Positions 48,579-61,914 of a DNA stretch of 64,000 bases are shown in pieces. Made by a program: the position numbers and the translations under genes. The stretch spans positions 28,567,804 through 28,631,803 of the forward strand of contig OY804579.1 of NCBI GenBank assembly GCA_963680875.1. The letters run 5' to 3'. The notes under the pieces are model-generated. The model saw only the letters and a program-made list of their open reading frames with translations, was not told the origin of the DNA and made no database searches. This DNA is from Bathymodiolus brooksi. Its lineage: Eukaryota; Mollusca; Bivalvia; Mytilida; Modiolidae. Numbering within the stretch: the first letter of the stretch is position 1; each line of letters starts with the position of its first letter.

Positions 48579-50981
48579 GATAACTTGAGTAGTGTTTCTC
48601 AGAATGTTTTGAAATTTTATCAGCAGCTTACTGATGAAGAGAGGAGGATCCCTTTCATTTTTGATGATTTTCACTTTTGCCGTTTTAGAGTTATTGGGCT
48701 TGATATGACGAAAATAGGATTTTTACTCTATGTCGTATGATAACTTGAGTAGTGTTTCTCAGAATGTTTTGAAATTTTATCAGCAGCTTACCGGTGGAGA
48801 GAGGAGGATCTCTTTCATTTTTGACAATTTTCACTTCTGCCGTTCCAGAGTTATTTGACTTGATATGACGGAAAATCGGATTTTTACCCTATGTTGCATA
48901 ACTTGAGTAGTGTTTCTCAGAATGTTTTGAAATTTTATCAGCAGCTTACAGATGAGGAGAGGAGGATCCCTTTCATTTTTGACGATTTTCACTTTTGCCG
49001 TTCCAGAGTTATTGGACTTGATATGACGGAAAATCGGATTTTTACCCTATGTCGTATGATAACTTGAGTAGTGTTTCTCAGAATGTTTTGAAATTTTATC
49101 AGCAGCTTACTGGTGAGGAGAGGAGGATCCCTTTCATTTTTGACGATTTTCACTTTTGCCGTTCCAGAGTTATTGGACTTGATATGACGGAAAATCGGAT
49201 TTTTACTCTATGTCGTATGATAACTTGAGTAGTGTTTCTCAGAATGTTTTGAAATTTTATCAGCAGCTTATTGATGAAGAGAGGAGGATCCCTTTCATTT
49301 TTGATGATTTTCACTTTTGCCGTTTTAGAGTTATTGGGCTTGATATGACGAAAATAGGATTTTTACTCTATGTCGTATGATAACTTGAGTAGTGTTTCTC
49401 AGAATGTTTTGAAATTTTATCAGCAGCTTACCGGTGGAGAGAGGAGGATCTCTTTCATTTTTGACAATTTTCACTTCTGCCGTTCCAGAGTTATTTGACT
49501 TGATATGACGGAAAATCGGATTTTTACTCTATGTTGCATAACTTGAGTAGTGTTTCTCAGAATGTTTTGAAATTTTATCAGCAGCTTACAGATGAGGAGA
49601 GGAGGATCCCTTTCATTTTTGACGATTTTCACTTTTGCCGTTCCAGAGTTATTGGACTTGATATGACGGAAAATCGGATTTTTACCCTATGTCGTATGAT
49701 AACTTGAGTAGTGTTTCTCAGAATGTTTTGAAATTTTATCAGCAGCTTACTGGTGAGGAGAGGAGGATCCCTTTCATTTTTGACGATTTTCACTTTTGCC
49801 GTTCCAGAGTTATTGGACTTGATATGACGGAAAATCGGATTTTTACTCTATGTCGTATGATAACTTGAGTAGTGTTTCTCAGAATGTTTTGAAATTTTAT
49901 CAGCAGCTTATTGATGAAGAGAGGAGGATCCCTTTCATTTTTGATGATTTTCACTTTTGCCGTTTTAGAGTTATTGGGCTTGATATGACGAAAATAGGAT
50001 TTTTACTCTATGTCGTATGATAACTTGAGTAGTGTTTCTCAGAATGTTTTGAAATTTTATCAGCAGCTTACCGGTGGAGAGAGGAGGATCTCTTTCATTT
50101 TTGACAATTTTCACTTCTGCCGTTCCAGAGTTATTTGACTTGATATGACGGAAAATCGGATTTTTACCCTATGTTGCATAACTTGAGTAGTGTTTCTCAG
50201 AATGTTTTGAAATTTTATCAGCAGCTTACAGATGAGGAGAGGAGGATCCCTTTCATTTTTGACGATTTTCACTTTTGCCGTTCCAGAGTTATTGGACTTG
50301 ATATGACGGAAAATCGGATTTTTACCCTATGTCGTATGATAACTTGAGTAGTGTTTCTCAGAATGTTTTGAAATTTTATCAGCAGCTTACTGGTGAGGAG
50401 AGGAGGATCCCTTTCATTTTTGACGATTTTCACTTTTGCCGTTCCAGAGTTATTGGACTTGATATGACGGAAAATCGGATTTTTACCCTATGTCGTATGA
50501 TAACTTGAGTAGTGTTTCTCAGAATGTTTTGAAATTTTATCAGCAGCTTATTGATGAAGAGAGGAGGATCCCTTTAATTTTTGACGATTTTCACTTTTGC
50601 CGTTCCAGAGTTATTGGACTTGATATGACGGAAAATAGGATTTTTACTCTATGTCGTATGATAACTTGAGTAGTGTTTCTCAGAATGTTTTGAAATTTTA
50701 TCAGCACCTTACCGGTGGAGAGAGGAGGATCTCTTTCATTTTTGACGATTTTCACTTTTGCCGTTCCAGAGTTATTGGACTTGATATGACGGAAAATAGG
50801 ATGTTTACCCTATGTCGTATGATAACTTGAGTAGTGTTTCTCAGAATGTTTTGAAATTTTATCAGCAGCTTACTGGTGAGGAGAGGAGGATCCCTTTCAT
50901 TTTTGACGATTTTCACTTTTGCCGTTCCAGAGTTATTGGACTTGATATGACGGAAAATCGGATTGTTACCCTATGTTGTAT
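48579..50981 (+). repeat. 15-mer HOR unit with amplified 640-bp tetramer
   Basis: The order is E d1 F Bc C/E d1 F Bc C/E d1 F B C A b. The tetramer d1-F-Bc-C/E (158+161+161+160 = 640 bp) occurs twice in tandem at 48739-49378 and 49379-50018, then d1-F continues into B-C-A-b. The second d1 (49379) has acquired the TTTTTACTC tail form. Compared with the 13-mers, the d3 f C A segment is missing. This shows local amplification of a sub-unit that already contained a hybrid monomer. Confidence 0.87.
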
Positions 50982-51142
50982 GATAACTTGAGTAGTGTTT
51001 CTCAGAATGTTTTGAAATTTTATCAGCAGCTTACAGATGAGGGGAGGAGGATCCCTTTTATTTTTGACGATTTTCACTTTTGCCGTTCCAGAGTTATTGG
51101 ACTTGATATGACGGAAAATCGGATTTTTACCCTATGTCGTAT
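50982..51142 (+). repeat. Monomer subtype fT (reference copy, first occurrence)
   Basis: This is f with CCCTTTTATTTTTGAC instead of CCCTTTCATTTTTGAC. I count eight copies: 50982, 53392, 54519, 56289, 58220, 59987, 61593 and 63517. All are followed by C2 then A, except that at 53392 the third monomer is A/B. Seven are preceded by b and one by A/b. Its confinement to the last 13 kb marks a distinct HOR domain. Confidence 0.9.
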
Positions 51143-51303
51143 GATAACTTGAGTAGTGTTTCTCAGAATGTTTTGAAATTTTATCAGCAGCTTATTGATG
51201 AAGAGAGGAGGATCTCTTTCATTTTTGACGATTTTCACTTTTGCCGTTCCAGAGTTATTGGACTTGATATGACGGAAAATAGGATTTTTACTCTATGTCG
51301 TAT
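51143..51303 (+). repeat. Monomer subtype C2 (first occurrence)
   Basis: This has a C front (TTATTGATGAAGAG) and C tail (AGGATTTTTACTC) but TTCATTT instead of TTAATTT in the middle. It always follows fT. This first copy also has GATCTC, as A and D do, while later copies have GATCCC. It could be a C partly converted by another subtype. Confidence 0.85.
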
Positions 51304-52265
51304 GATAACTTGAGTAGTGTTTCTCAGAATGTTTTGAAATTTTATCAGCACCTTACCGGTGGAGAGAGGAGGATCTCTTTCATTTTTGACGATTTTCACT
51401 TTTGCCGTTCCAGAGTTATTGGACTTGATATGACGGAAAATAGGATGTTTACCCTATGTCGTATGATAACTTGAGTAGTGTTTCTCAGAATGTTTTGAAA
51501 TTTTATCAGCAGCTTACTGGTGAGGAGAGGAGGATCCCTTTCATTTTTGACGATTTTCACTTTTGCCGTTCCAGAGTTATTGGACTTGATATGACGGAAA
51601 ATCGGATTGTTACCCTATGTTGTATGATAACTTGAGTAGTGTTTCTCAGAATGTTTTGAAATTTTATCAGCAGCTTACTGATGAAGAGAGGAGGATCCCT
51701 TTCATTTTTGATGATTTTCACTTTTGCCGTTTTAGAGTTATTGGGCTTGATATGACGAAAATAGGATTTTTACTCTATGTCGTATGATAACTTGAGTAGT
51801 GTTTCTCAGAATGTTTTGAAATTTTATCAGCAGCTTACCGGTGGAGAGAGGAGGATCTCTTTCATTTTTGACAATTTTCACTTCTGCCGTTCCAGAGTTA
51901 TTGGACTTGATATGACGGAAAATCGGATTTTTACCCTATGTTGTATAACTTGAGTAGTGTTTCTCAGAATGTTTTGAAATTTTATCAGCAGCTTACAGAT
52001 GAGGGGAGGAGGATCCCTTTCATTTTTGACGATTTTCACTTTTGCCGTTCCAGAGTTATTGGACTTGATATGACGGAAAATCGGATTTTTACCCTATGTC
52101 GTATGATAACTTGAGTAGTGTTTCTCAGAATGTTTTGAAATTTTATCAGCAGCTTATTGATGAAGAGAGGAGGATCCCTTTAATTTTTGACGATTTTCAC
52201 TTTTGCCGTTCCAGAGTTATTGGACTTGATATGACGGAAAATAGGATTTTTACCCTATGTCGTAT

Positions 52266-52426
52266 GATAACTTGAGTAGTGTTTCTCAGAATGTTTTGAA
52301 ATTTTATCAGCAGCTTACCGGTGGAGAGAGGAGGATCTCTTTCATTTTTGACGATTTTCACTTTTGCCGTTCCAGAGTTATTGGACTTGATATGACGGAA
52401 AATCGGATTGTTACCCTATGTTGTAT
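52266..52426 (+). repeat. Hybrid monomer D/A with b-like tail
   Basis: This has CAGCAGCTTACCGGTGGAG and GATCTC at the front as in D, but GACGAT and CACTTTTGCC in the middle as in A, and the CGGATTGTT...TTGTATG tail of D/b. It is followed by G, like a true D. The GACGAT and TTTTGCC could reflect a short conversion tract within a D monomer. Confidence 0.8.
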
Positions 52427-52586
52427 GATAACTTGAGTAGTGTTTCTCAGAATGTTTTGAAATTTGATCAGCAACTTACTGGTGAAGAGAGGAGGATCCC
52501 TTTCATTTTTGATGATTTTCACTTTTGCCGTTTTAGAGTTATTGGGCTTGATATGACGAAAATAGGATTTTTACTCTATGTCGTAT

Positions 52587-52747
52587 GATAACTTGAGTAG
52601 TGTTTCTCAGAATGTTTTGAAATTTTATCAGCAGCTTATTGATGAAGAGAGGAGGATCCCTTTAATTTTTGACGATTTTCACTTTTGCCGTTCCAGAGTT
52701 ATTGGACTTGATATGACGGAAAATCGGATTTTTACCCTATGTCGTAT
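52587..52747 (+). repeat. Hybrid monomer C/B
   Basis: This has a C front (TTATTGATGAAGAG, CCTTTAATTT) with a B tail (CGGATTTTTACCC). It follows G and precedes B. The same hybrid, in the same G-C/B-B context, is at 55645 and 57415, so it has been amplified with the right-hand HORs. Confidence 0.85.
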
Positions 52748-53713
52748 GATAACTTGAGTAGTGTTTCTCAGAATGTTTTGAAATTTTATCAGCAGCTTAC
52801 TGGTGAGGAGAGGAGGATCCCTTTCATTTTTGACGATTTTCACTTTTGCCGTTCCAGAGTTATTGGACTTGATATGACGGAAAATCGGATTTTTACCCTA
52901 TGTCGTATGATAACTTGAGTAGTGTTTCTCAGAATGTTTTGAAATTTTATCAGCAGCTTATTGATGAAGAGAGGAGGATCCCTTTAATTTTTGACGATTT
53001 TCACTTTTGCCGTTCCAGAGTTATTGGACTTGATATGACGGAAAATAGGATTTTTACTCTATGTCGTATGATAACTTGAGTAGTGTTTCTCAGAATGTTT
53101 TGAAATTTTATCAGCACCTTACCGGTGGAGAGAGGAGGATCTCTTTCATTTTTGACGATTTTCACTTTTGCCGTTCCAGAGTTATTGGACTTGATATGAC
53201 GGAAAATAGGATGTTTACCCTATGTCGTATGATAACTTGAGTAGTGTTTCTCAGAATGTTTTGAAATTTTATCAGCAGCTTACTGGTGAGGAGAGGAGGA
53301 TCCCTTTCATTTTTGACGATTTTCACTTTTGCCGTTCCAGAGTTATTGGACTTGATATGACGGAAAATCGGATTGTTACCCTATGTTGTATGATAACTTG
53401 AGTAGTGTTTCTCAGAATGTTTTGAAATTTTATCAGCAGCTTACAGATGAGGGGAGGAGGATCCCTTTTATTTTTGACGATTTTCACTTTTGCCGTTCCA
53501 GAGTTATTGGACTTGATATGACGGAAAATCGGATTTTTACCCTATGTCGTATGATAACTTGAGTAGTGTTTCTCAGAATGTTTTGAAATTTTATCAGCAG
53601 CTTATTGATGAAGAGAGGAGGATCCCTTTCATTTTTGACGATTTTCACTTTTGCCGTTCCAGAGTTATTGGACTTGATATGACGGAAAATAGGATTTTTA
53701 CTCTATGTCGTAT

Positions 53714-53874
53714 GATAACTTGAGTAGTGTTTCTCAGAATGTTTTGAAATTTTATCAGCACCTTACCGGTGGAGAGAGGAGGATCTCTTTCATTTTTGAC
53801 GATTTTCACTTTTGCCGTTCCAGAGTTATTGGACTTGATATGACGGAAAATCGGATTTTTACCCTATGTCGTAT
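53714..53874 (+). repeat. Hybrid monomer A/B
   Basis: This has an A front (CACCTTACCGG, GATCTC, GACGAT) with a CGGATTTTTACCC tail. It follows C2 and precedes B. It is a single occurrence, so it is a recent and unamplified change. Confidence 0.83.
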
Positions 53875-55001
53875 GATAACTTGAGTAGTGTTTCTCAGAA
53901 TGTTTTGAAATTTTATCAGCAGCTTACTGGTGAGGAGAGGAGGATCCCTTTCATTTTTGACGATTTTCACTTTTGCCGTTCCAGAGTTATTGGACTTGAT
54001 ATGACGGAAAATCGGATTTTTACCCTATGTCGTATGATAACTTGAGTAGTGTTTCTCAGAATGTTTTGAAATTTTATCAGCAGCTTATTGATGAAGAGAG
54101 GAGGATCCCTTTAATTTTTGACGATTTTCACTTTTGCCGTTCCAGAGTTATTGGACTTGATATGACGGAAAATAGGATTTTTACTCTATGTCGTATGATA
54201 ACTTGAGTAGTGTTTCTCAGAATGTTTTGAAATTTTATCAGCACCTTACCGGTGGAGAGAGGAGGATCTCTTTCATTTTTGACGATTTTCACTTTTGCCG
54301 TTCCAGAGTTATTGGACTTGATATGACGGAAAATAGGATGTTTACCCTATGTCGTATGATAACTTGAGTAGTGTTTCTCAGAATGTTTTGAAATTTTATC
54401 AGCAGCTTACTGGTGAGGAGAGGAGGATCCCTTTCATTTTTGACGATTTTCACTTTTGCCGTTCCAGAGTTATTGGACTTGATATGACGGAAAATCGGAT
54501 TGTTACCCTATGTTGTATGATAACTTGAGTAGTGTTTCTCAGAATGTTTTGAAATTTTATCAGCAGCTTACAGATGAGGGGAGGAGGATCCCTTTTATTT
54601 TTGACGATTTTCACTTTTGCCGTTCCAGAGTTATTGGACTTGATATGACGGAAAATCGGATTTTTACCCTATGTCGTATGATAACTTGAGTAGTGTTTCT
54701 CAGAATGTTTTGAAATTTTATCAGCAGCTTATTGATGAAGAGAGGAGGATCCCTTTCATTTTTGACGATTTTCACTTTTGCCGTTCCAGAGTTATTGGAC
54801 TTGATATGACGGAAAATAGGATTTTTACTCTATGTCGTATGATAACTTGAGTAGTGTTTCTCAGAATGTTTTGAAATTTTATCAGCACCTTACCGGTGGA
54901 GAGAGGAGGATCTCTTTCATTTTTGACGATTTTCACTTTTGTCGTTCCAGAGTTATTGGACTTGATATGACGGAAAATAGGATGTTTACCCTATGTCGTA
55001 T

Positions 55002-58000
55002 GATAACTTGAGTAGTGTTTCTCAGAATGTTTTGAAATTTTATCAGCAGCTTACTGGTGAGGAGAGGAGGATCCCTTTCATTTTTGACGATTTTCACTTT
55101 TGCCGTTCCAGAGTTATTGGACTTGATATGACGGAAAATCGGATTGCTACCCTATGTTGTATGATAACTTGAGTAGTGTTTCTCAGAATGTTTTGAAATT
55201 TTATCAGCACCTTACCGGTGGAGAGAGGAGGATCTCTTTCATTTTTGACGATTTTCACTTTTGCCGTTCCAGAGTTATTGGACTTGATATGACGGAAAAT
55301 AGGATGTTTACCCTATGTCGTATGATAACTTGAGTAGTGTTTCTCAGAATGTTTTGAAATTTTATCAGCAGCTTACCGGTGGAGAGAGGAGGATCTCTTT
55401 CATTTTTGACAATTTTCACTTCTGCCGTTCCAGAGTTATTGGACTTGATATGACGGAAAATCGGATTGTTACCCTATGTTGTATGATAACTTGAGTAGTG
55501 TTTCTCAGAATGTTTTGAAATTTGATCAGCAACTTACTGGTGAAGAGAGGAGGATCCCTTTCATTTTTGATGATTTTCACTTTTGCCGTTTTAGAGTTAT
55601 TGGGCTTGATATGACGAAAATAGGATTTTTACTCTATGTCGTATGATAACTTGAGTAGTGTTTCTCAGAATGTTTTGAAATTTTATCAGCAGCTTATTGA
55701 TGAAGAGAGGAGGATCCCTTTAATTTTTGACGATTTTCACTTTTGCCGTTCCAGAGTTATTGGACTTGATATGACGGAAAATCGGATTTTTACCCTATGT
55801 CGTATGATAACTTGAGTAGTGTTTCTCAGAATGTTTTGAAATTTTATCAGCAGCTTACTGGTGAGGAGAGGAGGATCCCTTTCATTTTTGACGATTTTCA
55901 CTTTTGCCGTTCCAGAGTTATTGGACTTGATATGACGGAAAATCGGATTTTTACCCTATGTCGTATGATAACTTGAGTAGTGTTTCTCAGAATGTTTTGA
56001 AATTTTATCAGCAGCTTATTGATGAAGAGAGGAGGATCCCTTTAATTTTTGACGATTTTCACTTTTGCCGTTCCAGAGTTATTGGACTTGATATGACGGA
56101 AAATAGGATGTTTACCCTATGTCGTATGATAACTTGAGTAGTGTTTCTCAGAATGTTTTGAAATTTTATCAGCAGCTTACTGGTGAGGAGAGGAGGATCC
56201 CTTTCATTTTTGACGATTTTCACTTTTGCCGTTCCAGAGTTATTGGACTTGATATGACGGAAAATCGGATTGTTACCCTATGTTGTATGATAACTTGAGT
56301 AGTGTTTCTCAGAATGTTTTGAAATTTTATCAGCAGCTTACAGATGAGGGGAGGAGGATCCCTTTTATTTTTGACGATTTTCACTTTTGCCGTTCCAGAG
56401 TTATTGGACTTGATATGACGGAAAATCGGATTTTTACCCTATGTCGTATGATAACTTGAGTAGTGTTTCTCAGAATGTTTTGAAATTTTATCAGCAGCTT
56501 ATTGATGAAGAGAGGAGGATCCCTTTCATTTTTGACGATTTTCACTTTTGCCGTTCCAGAGTTATTGGACTTGATATGACGGAAAATAGGATTTTTACTC
56601 TATGTCGTATGATAACTTGAGTAGTGTTTCTCAGAATGTTTTGAAATTTTATCAGCACCTTACCGGTGGAGAGAGGAGGATCTCTTTCATTTTTGACGAT
56701 TTTCACTTTTGCCGTTCCAGAGTTATTGGACTTGATATGACGGAAAATAGGATGTTTACCCTATGTCGTATGATAACTTGAGTAGTGTTTCTCAGAATGT
56801 TTTGAAATTTTATCAGCAGCTTACTGGTGAGGAGAGGAGGATCCCTTTCATTTTTGACGATTTTCACTTTTGCCGTTCCAGAGTTATTGGACTTGATATG
56901 ACGGAAAATCGGATTGTTACCCTATGTTGTATGATAACTTGAGTAGTGTTTCTCAGAATGTTTTGAAATTTTATCAGCACCTTACCGGTGGAGAGAGGAG
57001 GATCTCTTTCATTTTTGACGATTTTCACTTTTGCCGTTCCAGAGTTATTGGACTTGATATGACGGAAAATAGGATGTTTACCCTATGTCGTATGATAACT
57101 TGAGTAGTGTTTCTCAGAATGTTTTGAAATTTTATCAGCAGCTTACCGGTGGAGAGAGGAGGATCTCTTTCATTTTTGACAATTTTCACTTCTGCCGTTC
57201 CAGAGTTATTGGACTTGATATGACGGAAAATCGGATTGTTACCCTATGTTGTATGATAACTTGAGTAGTGTTTCTCAGAATGTTTTGAAATTTGATCAGC
57301 AACTTACTGGTGAAGAGAGGAGGATCCCTTTCATTTTTGATGATTTTCACTTTTGCCGTTTTAGAGTTATTGGGCTTGATATGACGAAAATAGGATTTTT
57401 ACTCTATGTCGTATGATAACTTGAGTAGTGTTTCTCAGAATGTTTTGAAATTTTATCAGCAGCTTATTGATGAAGAGAGGAGGATCCCTTTAATTTTTGA
57501 CGATTTTCACTTTTGCCGTTCCAGAGTTATTGGACTTGATATGACGGAAAATCGGATTTTTACCCTATGTCGTATGATAACTTGAGTAGTGTTTCTCAGA
57601 ATGTTTTGAAATTTTATCAGCAGCTTACTGGTGAGGAGAGGAGGATCCCTTTCATTTTTGACGATTTTCACTTTTGCCGTTCCAGAGTTATTGGACTTGA
57701 TATGACGGAAAATCGGATTTTTACCCTATGTCGTATGATAACTTGAGTAGTGTTTCTCAGAATGTTTTGAAATTTTATCAGCAGCTTATTGATGAAGAGA
57801 GGAGGATCCCTTTAATTTTTGACGATTTTCACTTTTGCCGTTCCAGAGTTATTGGACTTGATATGACGGAAAATAGGATTTTTACTCTATGTCGTATGAT
57901 AACTTGAGTAGTGTTTCTCAGAATGTTTTGAAATTTTATCAGCACCTTACCGGTGGAGAGAGGAGGATCTCTTTCATTTTTGACGATTTTCACTTTTGCC

Positions 58001-58541
58001 GTTCCAGAGTTATTGGACTTGATATGACGGAAAATAGGATGTTTACCCTATGTCGTATGATAACTTGAGTAGTGTTTCTCAGAATGTTTTGAAATTTTAT
58101 CAGCAGCTTACTGGTGAGGAGAGGAGGATCCCTTTCATTTTTGACGATTTTCACTTTTGCCGTTCCAGAGTTATTGGACTTGATATGACGGAAAATCGGA
58201 TTGTTACCCTATGTTGTATGATAACTTGAGTAGTGTTTCTCAGAATGTTTTGAAATTTTATCAGCAGCTTACAGATGAGGGGAGGAGGATCCCTTTTATT
58301 TTTGACGATTTTCACTTTTGCCGTTCCAGAGTTATTGGACTTGATATGACGGAAAATCGGATTTTTACCCTATGTCGTATGATAACTTGAGTAGTGTTTC
58401 TCAGAATGTTTTGAAATTTTATCAGCAGCTTATTGATGAAGAGAGGAGGATCCCTTTCATTTTTGACGATTTTCACTTTTGCCGTTCCAGAGTTATTGGA
58501 CTTGATATGACGGAAAATAGGATTTTTACTCTATGTCGTAT
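55002..58541 (+). repeat. 11-/12-mer HOR pair (1770 and 1770 + 161 bp frame)
   Basis: Unit 1 is b A D G C/B B C/A b fT C2 A (55002-56771). Unit 2 is b A D G C/B B C A b fT C2 (56772-58541), followed by A. The units are the same except that unit 1 has one C/A hybrid where unit 2 has separate C and A monomers, a clear one-monomer deletion. The b-to-A junctions at 55163 and 56933 are otherwise not seen. Private changes are T at 54942 (in the A just before) and C at 55147 (ATTGCTACC). Confidence 0.86.
55967..56127 (+). repeat. Hybrid monomer C/A (third copy)
   Basis: This has a C front and an AGGATGTTTACCC tail. In the next HOR unit the same place holds separate C (57737) and A (57898) monomers. 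This gives an unambiguous before/after pair for a one-monomer deletion inside otherwise identical units. Confidence 0.87.
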
Positions 58542-60308
58542 GATAACTTGAGTAGTGTTTCTCAGAATGTTTTGAAATTTTATCAGCACCTTACCGGTGG
58601 AGAGAGGAGGATCTCTTTCATTTTTGACGATTTTCACTTTTGCCGTTCCAGAGTTATTGGACTTGATATGACGGAAAATAGGATGTTTACCCTATGTCGT
58701 ATGATAACTTGAGTAGTGTTTCTCAGAATGTTTTGAAATTTTATCAGCAGCTTACTGGTGAGGAGAGGAGGATCCCTTTCATTTTTGACGATTTTCACTT
58801 TTGCCGTTCCAGAGTTATTGGACTTGATATGACGGAAAATCGGATTGTTACCCTATGTTGTATGATAACTTGAGTAGTGTTTCTCAGAATGTTTTGAAAT
58901 TTTATCAGCAGCTTACTGATGAAGAGAGGAGGATCCCTTTCATTTTTGATGATTTTCACTTTTGCCGTTTTAGAGTTATTGGGCTTGATATGACGAAAAT
59001 AGGATTTTTACTCTATGTCGTATGATAACTTGAGTAGTGTTTCTCAGAATGTTTTGAAATTTTATCAGCAGCTTACCGGTGGAGAGAGGAGGATCTCTTT
59101 CATTTTTGACAATTTTCACTTCTGCCGTTCCAGAGTTATTTGACTTGATATGACGGAAAATCGGATTTTTACCCTATGTTGCATAACTTGAGTAGTGTTT
59201 CTCAGAATGTTTTGAAATTTTATCAGCAGCTTACAGATGAGGAGAGGAGGATCCCTTTCATTTTTGACGATTTTCACTTTTGCCGTTCCAGAGTTATTGG
59301 ACTTGATATGACGGAAAATCGGATTTTTACCCTATGTCGTATGATAACTTGAGTAGTGTTTCTCAGAATGTTTTGAAATTTTATCAGCAGCTTACTGGTG
59401 AGGAGAGGAGGATCCCTTTCATTTTTGACGATTTTCACTTTTGCCGTTCCAGAGTTATTGGACTTGATATGACGGAAAATCGGATTTTTACCCTATGTCG
59501 TATGATAACTTGAGTAGTGTTTCTCAGAATGTTTTGAAATTTTATCAGCAGCTTATTGATGAAGAGAGGAGGATCCCTTTAATTTTTGACGATTTTCACT
59601 TTTGCCGTTCCAGAGTTATTGGACTTGATATGACGGAAAATAGGATTTTTACTCTATGTCGTATGATAACTTGAGTAGTGTTTCTCAGAATGTTTTGAAA
59701 TTTTATCAGCACCTTACCGGTGGAGAGAGGAGGATCTCTTTCATTTTTGACGATTTTCACTTTTGCCGTTCCAGAGTTATTGGACTTGATATGACGGAAA
59801 ATAGGATGTTTACCCTATGTCGTATGATAACTTGAGTAGTGTTTCTCAGAATGTTTTGAAATTTTATCAGCAGCTTACTGGTGAGGAGAGGAGGATCCCT
59901 TTCATTTTTGACGATTTTCACTTTTGCCGTTCCAGAGTTATTGGACTTGATATGACGGAAAATCGGATTGTTACCCTATGTTGTATGATAACTTGAGTAG
60001 TGTTTCTCAGAATGTTTTGAAATTTTATCAGCAGCTTACAGATGAGGGGAGGAGGATCCCTTTTATTTTTGACGATTTTCACTTTTGCCGTTCCAGAGTT
60101 ATTGGACTTGATATGACGGAAAATCGGATTTTTACCCTATGTCGTATGATAACTTGAGTAGTGTTTCTCAGAATGTTTTGAAATTTTATCAGCAGCTTAT
60201 TGATGAAGAGAGGAGGATCCCTTTCATTTTTGACGATTTTCACTTTTGCCGTTCCAGAGTTATTGGACTTGATATGACGGAAAATAGGATTTTTACTCTA
60301 TGTCGTAT
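58542..60308 (+). repeat. 11-mer HOR unit (1767 bp)
   Basis: The order is A b E d1 F B C A b fT C2. This is the longest standard form of the HOR that fills the right end of the window. It is followed by a 10-mer that lacks B. The unit combines the older A-b-E-d-F path with the fT-C2 module that is confined to the last 13 kb. Confidence 0.87.
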
Positions 60309-61914
60309 GATAACTTGAGTAGTGTTTCTCAGAATGTTTTGAAATTTTATCAGCACCTTACCGGTGGAGAGAGGAGGATCTCTTTCATTTTTGACGATTT
60401 TCACTTTTGCCGTTCCAGAGTTATTGGACTTGATATGACGGAAAATAGGATGTTTACCCTATGTCGTATGATAACTTGAGTAGTGTTTCTCAGAATGTTT
60501 TGAAATTTTATCAGCAGCTTACTGGTGAGGAGAGGAGGATCCCTTTCATTTTTGACGATTTTCACTTTTGCCGTTCCAGAGTTATTGGACTTGATATGAC
60601 GGAAAATCGGATTGTTACCCTATGTTGTATGATAACTTGAGTAGTGTTTCTCAGAATGTTTTGAAATTTTATCAGCAGCTTACTGATGAAGAGAGGAGGA
60701 TCCCTTTCATTTTTGATGATTTTCACTTTTGCCGTTTTAGAGTTATTGGGCTTGATATGACGAAAATAGGATTTTTACTCTATGTCGTATGATAACTTGA
60801 GTAGTGTTTCTCAGAATGTTTTGAAATTTTATCAGCAGCTTACCGGTGGAGAGAGGAGGATCTCTTTCATTTTTGACAATTTTCACTTCTGCCGTTCCAG
60901 AGTTATTTGACTTGATATGACGGAAAATCGGATTTTTACCCTATGTTGCATAACTTGAGTAGTGTTTCTCAGAATGTTTTGAAATTTTATCAGCAGCTTA
61001 CAGATGAGGAGAGGAGGATCCCTTTCATTTTTGACGATTTTCACTTTTGCCGTTCCAGAGTTATTGGACTTGATATGACGGAAAATCGGATTTTTACCCT
61101 ATGTCGTATGATAACTTGAGTAGTGTTTCTCAGAATGTTTTGAAATTTTATCAGCAGCTTATTGATGAAGAGAGGAGGATCCCTTTAATTTTTGACGATT
61201 TTCACTTTTGCCGTTCCAGAGTTATTGGACTTGATATGACGGAAAATAGGATTTTTACTCTATGTCGTATGATAACTTGAGTAGTGTTTCTCAGAATGTT
61301 TTGAAATTTTATCAGCACCTTACCGGTGGAGAGAGGAGGATCTCTTTCATTTTTGACGATTTTCACTTTTGCCGTTCCAGAGTTATTGGACTTGATATGA
61401 CGGAAAATAGGATGTTTACCCTATGTCGTATGATAACTTGAGTAGTGTTTCTCAGAATGTTTTGAAATTTTATCAGCAGCTTACTGGTGAGGAGAGGAGG
61501 ATCCCTTTCATTTTTGACGATTTTCACTTTTGCCGTTCCAGAGTTATTGGACTTGATATGACGGAAAATCGGATTGTTACCCTATGTTGTATGATAACTT
61601 GAGTAGTGTTTCTCAGAATGTTTTGAAATTTTATCAGCAGCTTACAGATGAGGGGAGGAGGATCCCTTTTATTTTTGACGATTTTCACTTTTGCCGTTCC
61701 AGAGTTATTGGACTTGATATGACGGAAAATCGGATTTTTACCCTATGTCGTATGATAACTTGAGTAGTGTTTCTCAGAATGTTTTGAAATTTTATCAGCA
61801 GCTTATTGATGAAGAGAGGAGGATCCCTTTCATTTTTGACGATTTTCACTTTTGCCGTTCCAGAGTTATTGGACTTGATATGACGGAAAATAGGATTTTT
61901 ACTCTATGTCGTAT
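60309..61914 (+). repeat. 10-mer HOR unit (1606 bp)
   Basis: The order is A b E d1 F C A b fT C2. It is identical in order to the preceding unit except that one B monomer (161 bp) is missing between F and C. F and B share the same CGGATTTTTACCC...CGTATG tail, so an exchange between their tails would remove exactly one monomer and leave no visible hybrid. Confidence 0.87.

Larger units (their letters stand above)
50982..55001 (+). repeat. Array segment 15: first fT/C2-bearing stretch (monomers 319-343)
   Basis: The order is fT C2 A b E d2 f C D/A G C/B B C A b fT C2 A/B B C A b fT C2 A. The fT-C2-A module appears for the first time at 50982 and recurs at 53392 and 54519. Hybrids: D/A at 52266 (D front, GACGAT middle, b-like tail), C/B at 52587 and A/B at 53714. 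The C2 at 51143 has GATCTC instead of GATCCC. The last hexamer-like run of the window (A b E d2 f C, 51304-52265) is here. Confidence 0.84.
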
